DNA of 64,000 nucleotides, taken from contig CAMGYJ010000011.1 of assembly GCA_946122785.1 (NCBI GenBank), positions 34,126,513-34,190,512 of the forward strand. The letters run 5' to 3'. The notes beneath the pieces were generated by a model. That model saw nothing but the letters and a program-made list of their open reading frames with translations. It had not been told where the DNA came from and did no database searches. Below, piece by piece: positions 57,567-64,000 of the stretch. Origin of the DNA: Linum tenue. Lineage: Eukaryota > Streptophyta > Magnoliopsida > Malpighiales > Linaceae. A program made the translations under genes and the position numbers. Every line of letters starts with the position of its first letter. Within the stretch, counting starts at the first letter, position 1.

Positions 57567-60509
57567 TCAATCTATGCGTCGTTATCCTGGTTAACCACAT
57601 CGGGACCTGGGTTTTGAGGACCAATTGGTCCAAGACATTTTCGTTTATCATGCCCTGATACTTTGCATATGGAAAACCGTCTTGGCCCTCGTGGTGGTCT
57701 TCCACTTTGATCCATCTCATTTGGAATCCTTTTTACCCGCGGCCGACTTGCTTCACGCCTAAGTCCGATTGGTGGTATGATGACATTTCCCTCATAGACT
57801 GGCCAGTAAGCTTCATCCGACAAAGCATGAAAACTCTTTTTATAACTGCTCTTTTGTGAGTCGATGTTGAATAACGGACTGACGAAATGACAAGGGTCTT
57901 TGCTCTTGTGCTTGATTACAACCATTGCATGGGAACAAGGTATACCTCTACCCTGATACTTCTAACAAGATCCTCCCCTTTTTTGGTCCTAAAGTTGACA
58001 GTGATTTCATGGCGATGACCCCCACGTCTCTCATCCTCCCAGTGCCCGGTCTCGACCGAATACTTGCCAGCATTTTTGTTCATAACATTGACAGTGTGCC
58101 GAGAGCTCTTCTGATTATCTTTTTCCATTATTTCTGTGGCCTTATCGGAGTGTACCTTACCCTGTGCCTCCCTCTTCTCAGCCCAGTGGAGATGGTTGAC
58201 GAACCATGCATTCATTTTCCAGAATGTCATCTCAACAATTGCAGAGATGGGGAGTGAATGAACAACCCTGTAGACGTTGTTGATACTCTCGCTTGAGTTC
58301 GTTGTGGCAATACCCCACCTGGTACCTCCGTCCTTATGAAAATTCCACATGGTTAGGTCATGTTCATCAAGCCACTGCGCACCTTCAGGGCATAGCAGAC
58401 GGATGTTCTGCATCTTCTCTTTGAATTTCTTCTCTTGGTAGGCAACAACAGATGAATATACAAACAAAAGCGTAAGGTAAGGGTATATCCGTGTTGGTTG
58501 TTTTCAAAAGAATTTGAGCAATACAAGTACACTCGTAAGACTCTTAGGAGAGATATACATCTCTTTAGAAACACAGCCTTTTGACAGAAAAAGGGGGATC
58601 TGTGGATCGCTTAGAACCCGATTTTCCCAGAAAATGGGAGGATCATGATGATCGCTTAAGACCCCATTTCCTTAGGCATGCATTTCTTTATAAAGAGTCT
58701 AAATAAGTGTTGTATTGTATTGATTTAGTATCGTTTTCCAGTTAACAAAATTATTAGACCAATAAAATAGAACTCTTACCGGTCCACCATTGACTATTAG
58801 CAAGCTTCTTTTGCTTGAAATGATGGTTCCAATTGCTCTTGAAGTGTCGATCAGAGATGATTGTTAGGTTGTCCGCCTGGTGACGTGGAGTTTAATTTGT
58901 CTGATGAGTGAAGAACCATCCATAGCTGTCGGTATTCTCTCCCTCAACAATGGCAAAGGCTAATGGAAGTACACATCTATTTGCATTTGCTCCGCTGGCG
59001 ATCAATAGAGTTCCCTTGTACTTGCCGGTAAGGAATGTTCCATCCACTTGAATCATAGGAACATATAATAGAAAACCATCAATAGATGGCTTGAATGACC
59101 AGAAAAGATGCTTGAAATGGCGTTTGTTACCGGGCTCCGACGACTGAATTTCTTCATCTTGGTAGCGGGGAGAGAAAATGGTGCCCAGGGTTAGACCCAA
59201 ACACGACGGCCATTGCATTATGCTTTCCATGTCACGCCTTCTTGTATTTAATGATATATCCATAACGACTAAAAATGTCGATGATGATGGTTTTAACCTC
59301 CCGGTCGGGCTGCTCCTCAATTAGATGTTTGGTAGCCACGCAACCACCCTGGATTTCAACTGTCGATGGCCTTGGGATGTTATGGATGACACACATGTGT
59401 GAGTGTTCACCGCACGGGATATGACCCAATGGCCGACTCTCTTGCTCTTGATGGCCCGAACCCTAGCCTTGCATCCCTCGTGTTGATTTTGGCATCTAAC
59501 TATCAGCCTCTTCGTGTCGGAATGGGTTGTGTGCCATTCAAAACTCCGAGTCATTGCTTTAGTGGCAATAGCGTGCCGCACCTCATTCTTTGTTGCAATT
59601 GTTGGCCCTTCGTAAAGCCAGTGAGTGGACCCCATATTGCTGGCACCTCTGGCGGCTTCGTGTCGGCATCAACATACCAATCTTCATTTGGAATGTGATT
59701 GTAGTACGAGATAGGTACACGGTGGCGAGGCACCTCATCACCGTCTGCGTCTGAATCTGGACCGGAATCATCAGCACCTACAAGAGGATCGAAGCTGTCT
59801 GCACTGACATCGCCTTTCTCTTCTTCATCCTTAGGGTCACTAACTGGACTTGGATGGACATCTTCCATCTGATCAAGATCACAAAAGGCACCTTCATCAG
59901 CTCCGTAATGGTAGTTGTGGTAACTACCGCTGCCTTGGTAGAAGTTGCACTCGGGTTGGTACTGGTAGCCTTCTTGTTGGTTCCCATCCGCCTGTTGAGC
60001 TTTTTCTTCATATGATGGGAAGGATTGATGATGACCTCCAGTTCCATCATGATACTTCTGGCACCAGCTCGGGTCTTGGTACTCCTGGTGGGGTTGATCT
60101 TCGTATAATCTACCCCACCGTGGATACCAGATGTTTGGCCATCTCCAAAATGACCTATACCGCCTTCGACCGCCTCGGCGTAAACGAGAATCTTCACTTG
60201 TTTAATGTTATTGGTGGTCAAAAATTGGACCATGGCATCAACGTCCTCCTGAGTGGTAATGAGGAATTCCTCATTCCACAACGACCCGCCATGTCTGTTT
60301 GAATATCGATACACCATACGATCAACTCTTCTAGTGTCATCCATGCAGGTAACCTCTGTACACATTTGATGGAGCTCTTCAAGCATCGGTCTCGTAGCAA
60401 CCTTCATTTTATAAAAATTGTCACCGATGTAACGTGCCCCCTTTTCGGTCTCTTCAGTGTAACCATTCCGCCGTAACCCAAGCGTGAACTTTTGGAATGC
60501 CATCGGCAA
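57567..60509 (-). pseudogene. MURA-like MULE transposase, decayed
   Basis: In order on the minus strand: an N-terminal domain (MAFQKFTLGLRRNGYTEE; 60503 to about 59900), an acidic segment (59868-59700), the MuDR DNA-binding-like block (SFEWHTTHSDTKRLIVRCQN; 59635-59330), and the transposase core (MIQVDGTFLTGKYKGTLLIA and FAIVEGENTDSYGW; about 59075-58915). The core is then interrupted at about 58870-58470. ATTNSSESINNVYR (58467-57916) and a SWIM-like KYQGRGIPCSHAMVVIK (about 57960-57900) follow, and the tail ends with a knuckle-like ICKVSGHDKRKC (57660-57620). A TAG lies in the SWIM finger where Gln is expected, the first Cys pair is lost, and frames change at least four times. Convergent with the PMD gene. 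Confidence 0.83.
58490..58735 (-). repeat. intronic repeat, inverted copy of 54825-55060
   Basis: It interrupts the transposase between the catalytic core and the ESINN block. It could be an intron or an insertion. Confidence 0.85.
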
Positions 60510-60633
60510 TAAAACCGTAATTAAGTTACTACCATAAAAATCACAAATGACAATGAAAAGTAATACAAAACAAACTTAAGCTAAACATTAATCGCAAAAA
60601 CTAAAAAAATTTAAAGGTGCACAACTGAAATTG

Positions 60634-60669
60634 AAGAAGAAGAAGAAGAAGAAGAAGAAGAAGAAGGAG
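60634..60669. repeat. (GAA)n microsatellite
   Basis: About 12 GAA units between the transposase start and the right TIR. Confidence 0.95.
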
Positions 60670-61163
60670 AGGAGTGAAGATTTGAGTTTTCTAGGGTTGC
60701 CTTTTATAGGCAAAATTTACACTGAAAACCGCAGGGGGGAGTAGTTTTAGTCTGGCATGCAGCTCCCACCCCTGCAACCTCCTGCATGCTGACATGTCGG
60801 ATGTCGGGGAATGGGGCTGAGGCAAAAACCGCTTGGGGTGGGGTGCGGTTTGTGCATCGACCTAATAAACCGCTTGCCTGAGGGGCGATTTATGTTGCTA
60901 ACGCATACCGCACCCAGAGCATGCGGTTTGTGCTAGGGCAGCCATGGGAACCACTCCTTCGAAGAGCGGTTTTCCCAAAAAACTCAAACCGCTCCTCTGG
61001 CATGCGGTTCCATGATAAACCGCCTCCTTGCAGTGCGATTTTCACTGTAACCGGCCTTGCGTGGTGTGGTTTTTAATTAAGGGTAGTAGATTTGGAATTT
61101 TTTTTTGTTTGGGTTGTAGTTTTGTAAAAAAAATTAAAACTGTGGTAGTTTTGGATTTTTTTT

Positions 61164-61320
61164 CCAAATAATACAACCCAATTGAAGAACATTTTTTAGT
61201 TTTAGAAGAAAGAGTAAAAAAAATGACCACTGTACAAATGCCCAAGTGTCAAGGCTAAATAACACAACCCAAATTAAAGCTCATGTCTTAGTGAACAGTA
61301 AACCCTATTTAGCTTTATAT
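61164..61320. repeat. flanking sequence X, copy 2 (distal part)
   Basis: Matches 49060-49129 and 50107-50200 but lacks the foldback element. Confidence 0.85.
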
Positions 61321-62500
61321 ATTATAAATATAGGATAAAATAACTCGGGTACCATTAAAGTATGAGAATTGGGGGAGATATACCACTAAAGTTAGAATAT
61401 GGCATCGGGTACCACTAAAATCAATGAATTGTGCATCCGTTTAAAATTCCGTCCATCTATCTTTAAAAAGAAATAAAATATGATATTTTGATATATTTAA
61501 AATAATATAAAACAAAAAGGAGAAATTAGAAAAACAAAAACAAAAATGGAATAAAATTTTGTTCCTTCTTCCTCGTTAGCACTGGCTGTGGACGACCGGT
61601 TGGATTCTTGACATCCCAAAAACTGTTGTTTGGGAGAAAATTAGGTTGTTGTTCCACCGCGGAAACCGAGTTAATCAGAATCCTTAATTTTAATTGGCTT
61701 CCTGATTTCACCAGCGGATACAATTATCAGTTTCTTTTTGTATCTTTAGGGTTTTGAGCTGCTCTTCCTAAGGGATACAGAGATGTGGCGTGAGGAAGAT
61801 GGGAAAGTTTGCTCCCCAGTGTGGGTATGGATACTTGCCTTTGCGATTCCATTTCTTATGAAAAGCCCAGCTTTATGCAAATCCATTGGAGATTATTGTG
61901 GAAAGTTCTAGAATTGGGATCTAAGCACTTGAGATTAAGATTCTGGCACATGGAGCGGTAGCTGATGAGATTTTGGTGGTTTTTGGATCAAAGTAGTTCA
62001 GGTTTCGCATCACGTTATCTTCGATGGTTTCTTCGGAGGATTTGTTTTTTGGGACAGTAGAATCCTAATGGCCCGTTCACTTGGCAAATGAACGAGGCAT
62101 AAGAGTTGGGAGATGAGGAGTGGTGAAGTTGGAATTACTTTCTACTCAATCTCAGCAACTATCACAACAGCGAAACAACCCCTAATTATCTCCCCAACTA
62201 CAATTTTTGAGAGGTCAAGAAACCAACAGGCTGGAGCTCATATGTTCCTCACCTGAATGAGGAAGAAGGGATGAAATTTTATTCCATTTTTTTTTAATTT
62301 GCCCCTTTTTCTTTTATATTACTAAACTTTTTACTCTGATGAACATGCGAGACTTTATGAATCCATGAGAGACATCGAAAGAGGGTTGGGAGTGGAGATG
62401 GTGTTTGCCCACTACGCAAGCAATTTGCAAAAGAAGACTTAAAAGCATAATTATGTATAATTAGTTGTAACGGGTTGCAAGTAAGCCAAATATTACTCAC
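61321..62500. other. unassigned; possible MULE end at 61355-61480
   Basis: CGGGTACCATTAAAGTATGA and CGGGTACCACTAAAATCAAT look like a plant MULE-type terminal repeat. No partner end was found in the window. The rest shows no gene; a transposase-like remnant may extend left of 62500. Confidence 0.3.
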
Positions 62501-63520
62501 AATCTTTATTATTTATTTCTTTTCCTGAATTATCTTGTTTGATATGCCTAACTCATGTGATTTTGTTCATTTTATTGTGCCAGACCAAGAAAAACACATG
62601 TACAAGTTTGAGCATCAAGTTGAGCAATTTAAGAAGATGACCATTGATAGAAATATTACATGTATTAATTGGGTTGAGAAAAATCAAATTCGTTGGAGCT
62701 TAGCATGTGGTAACAATAATGGTGGGCATCGATGGTCTATCATGACATCGAATATGGCTGAGAGCATCAATGGTGTTTTCAAAGGCATTCAATCACTTCT
62801 TGTTGCCTCCCTAGTGCAACACATTGGTGAATATTGAAGAATTTTGACAAGTGGATGATTGAGATTGAAGCACACATCACAAGAGGTCATTCACCGTGAA
62901 ATGCGAAGAGCTAATGAAAAATAATGCGTAAAAGGAAGTTGGACGTTCAATGACGGGATTGATCAACATAAGTGCATCTATGTAGTTCAGACTCCCCCCC
63001 AATAATTTCAACATGACTGGTTCAAACACACTCACTGTGCACTTTGATGACAACAACCGAATGGGGTTTTGCACTTGTGGGAAGTTCCAAGGACATAAAA
63101 TTCCTTGCTCTCATGCTATTGCAGCTTGCAACCGAATGGGGGCTCACCCATATAGGTTTGTAAACGACGTCTATAAGCTTGATAGAGTATTGACTTGTTA
63201 TGGGATAAGTTTCCCACCTCTTGATGAACCTAAAGGTTGGAAGAAGCACAATGGGCCTACACTCCATCCTGATCTACACATGATTAGAAAGCCGGGTAGG
63301 CCACGATCTACAAGAATTCACAACAAGATGGATTGGCCACGGGAGGGTGTAGCTCAACAAGTGTGTGGATAATGTAATCAGTTTGGCAATAACACATCAA
63401 CTTGTGGTGGTCAAGCAAGTTCAAGTGGGAGTCGTAGAAGAGGAAGTGGTGGTCAATGACGTGTACGTGGTAGTCATGGAAGAGGAAGTGGTGGAAATCG
63501 ACATGGATAGTAATCTTAGT
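62500..63520 (+). pseudogene. MURA-like transposase C-terminal relic
   Basis: Blocks in order: YKFEHQVEQFKKM, CGNNNGGHRWSIMTSNMAES then INGVFKGIQSLL (the ESIN region of MULE transposases; 62535-62837), a frame-broken spacer, NTLTVHFDDNNRMGF then CTCGKFQGHKIPCSHAIAAC (complete SWIM zinc finger; 63013-63135), a KPGRPRSTRI tail (63290) and a knuckle-like CNQFGNNTSTCGG after a stop at 63370. The catalytic core upstream is missing. Non-functional. Confidence 0.82.
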
Positions 63521-63768
63521 CTTATTTTAAATGATGTGGCAGTTGTTGTTTGAAGTAGTAAGCGTTGCGTATGAGAGTTGTTTATGTTCTAATATTAGAT
63601 GATGTGATAGTTATTATTTGAAGTTACAATAGTTGTTTATGTTCTGACAATAGTTTCATACATCACGATTGTCCACAAAATGATTAAAAAAAATATCGCA
63701 TACATCACGAATGTCCACAAAATGATAAACAAAATAGTCTAATAAAAGTAAATCATACATAAACAAGT

Positions 63769-63960
63769 CTAACAACCACCATGATGGCCACCTAAATGGC
63801 CGCCAGTGCCACACCTCACTAGATGCCTCGTCCGTGGAGGTAGTCCTAGATCTAGATGATCCTCGGGTTGGGTCTCACCTCGCTCCAATGTCTTCTATGT
63901 GCAAAATATCCCATGCCCCTACGTCCACATCTGGTCAAGTAAAGGTTGATCCTCTGACTG
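63769..63960 (-). pseudogene. possible C-terminal exon of a second PMD-type gene
   Basis: A minus-strand frame ends LPPRTRHLVRCGTGGHLGGH HGGC at a TAG (63769-63771). It is convergent with the transposase relic, the same geometry as the PMD/MURA pair at 54-60 kb. Domain evidence is absent because the window ends, so this rests mainly on position. Confidence 0.25.
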
Positions 63961-64000
63961 CTCAAACCATTGTGAAGCCTGAGTATCCACGGGCCTGAGT

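Larger units (their letters stand above)
53824..61163. mobile_element. PMD-MULE, about 7.3 kb, with convergent PMD and MURA genes
   Basis: Long terminal inverted repeats of roughly 110-120 bp: CCCCAAACTACCA, TTTTTTTACAAAAGTACCACCC and TTCCAAAAGTACCACC at the left pair with the reverse complement of 61035-61163 (CCAAAACTACCAC, TTTTACAAAACTACAACCC). CCAAATAA flanks both ends (53816-53823 and 61164-61171), and copy 1 of X shows the uninterrupted GCAAATAATACAACCC. GCGGTTT / AAACCGC words crowd both subterminal regions (53930-54175 and 60725-61030). It carries a plus-strand PMD gene and a minus-strand MURA-like transposase, both decayed. Mutator superfamily. Confidence 0.85.

Overview
The window is nuclear DNA from a flowering plant, most likely a eudicot. 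The evidence is one spliced host gene with canonical GT-AG introns, plus a dense layered set of plant transposon families: Tat-lineage Ty3/gypsy, Mutator-like elements (MULEs) with FAR1-type, MURA-type, ULP1 and plant-mobile-domain (PMD) genes, hAT and hAT-type MITEs, a TRIM, L1-type LINE remains and Helitron-like ends. I cannot name the species. No rRNA, CRISPR or bacterial-type operon was seen.

Layout. 1-11 kb: poly(A) retroposon with 13-bp target duplication (683-1642), TRIM with 5-bp duplication (3304-3619), hAT-like element (5871-6810), a 3.3-kb hAT-like element (6898-10214) holding a decayed LINE reverse transcriptase, and a small hAT MITE inserted in that element's own target duplication (10222-10644). 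11.7-13.2 kb: an array of about 20 units, each with two GTAC-centred hairpins. 13.2-26.5 kb: a MULE-type complex with three minus-strand genes (acidic transposon protein, FAR1-like transposase broken by a hAT MITE, ULP1-type cysteine protease). The genes are separated by arrays of the palindrome TCTCACGGCCGTGAGA, and an 81-bp satellite array adjoins the transposase. 29.5-30.4 kb: hAT element just upstream of the host gene. 30.5-34.7 kb: the only convincing host gene, an 8-exon CUE-domain (ubiquitin-binding) protein of 619 aa. 34.8-35.65 kb: a non-autonomous MULE cut by a Helitron-like terminus.

36.7-48.9 kb: a 9.96-kb Tat-lineage LTR retrotransposon. Its gag-pol lies on the minus strand and is interrupted by stops and frameshifts. 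An opposite-strand four-exon gene (732 aa) with its own G-box and TATA-like promoter remains open. It is followed by an inverted, truncated second copy. The 5-bp target duplication and the flanks now lie in inverted orientation, so the locus has been rearranged. 48.9-61.3 kb: two copies of one flanking sequence ('X'). One carries the LTR element and a 977-bp foldback element; the other carries a 7.3-kb PMD-MULE with convergent PMD and MURA-like pseudogenes. 61.3-64 kb: a second MURA-like transposase relic and a possible convergent partner.

Apart from the CUE gene, the coding sequences serve mobile-element replication, or are decayed copies that did. Several insertions disrupt earlier ones, so relative ages can be read from nesting and target duplications. 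All similarity statements come from reading the sequence, not from database searches.
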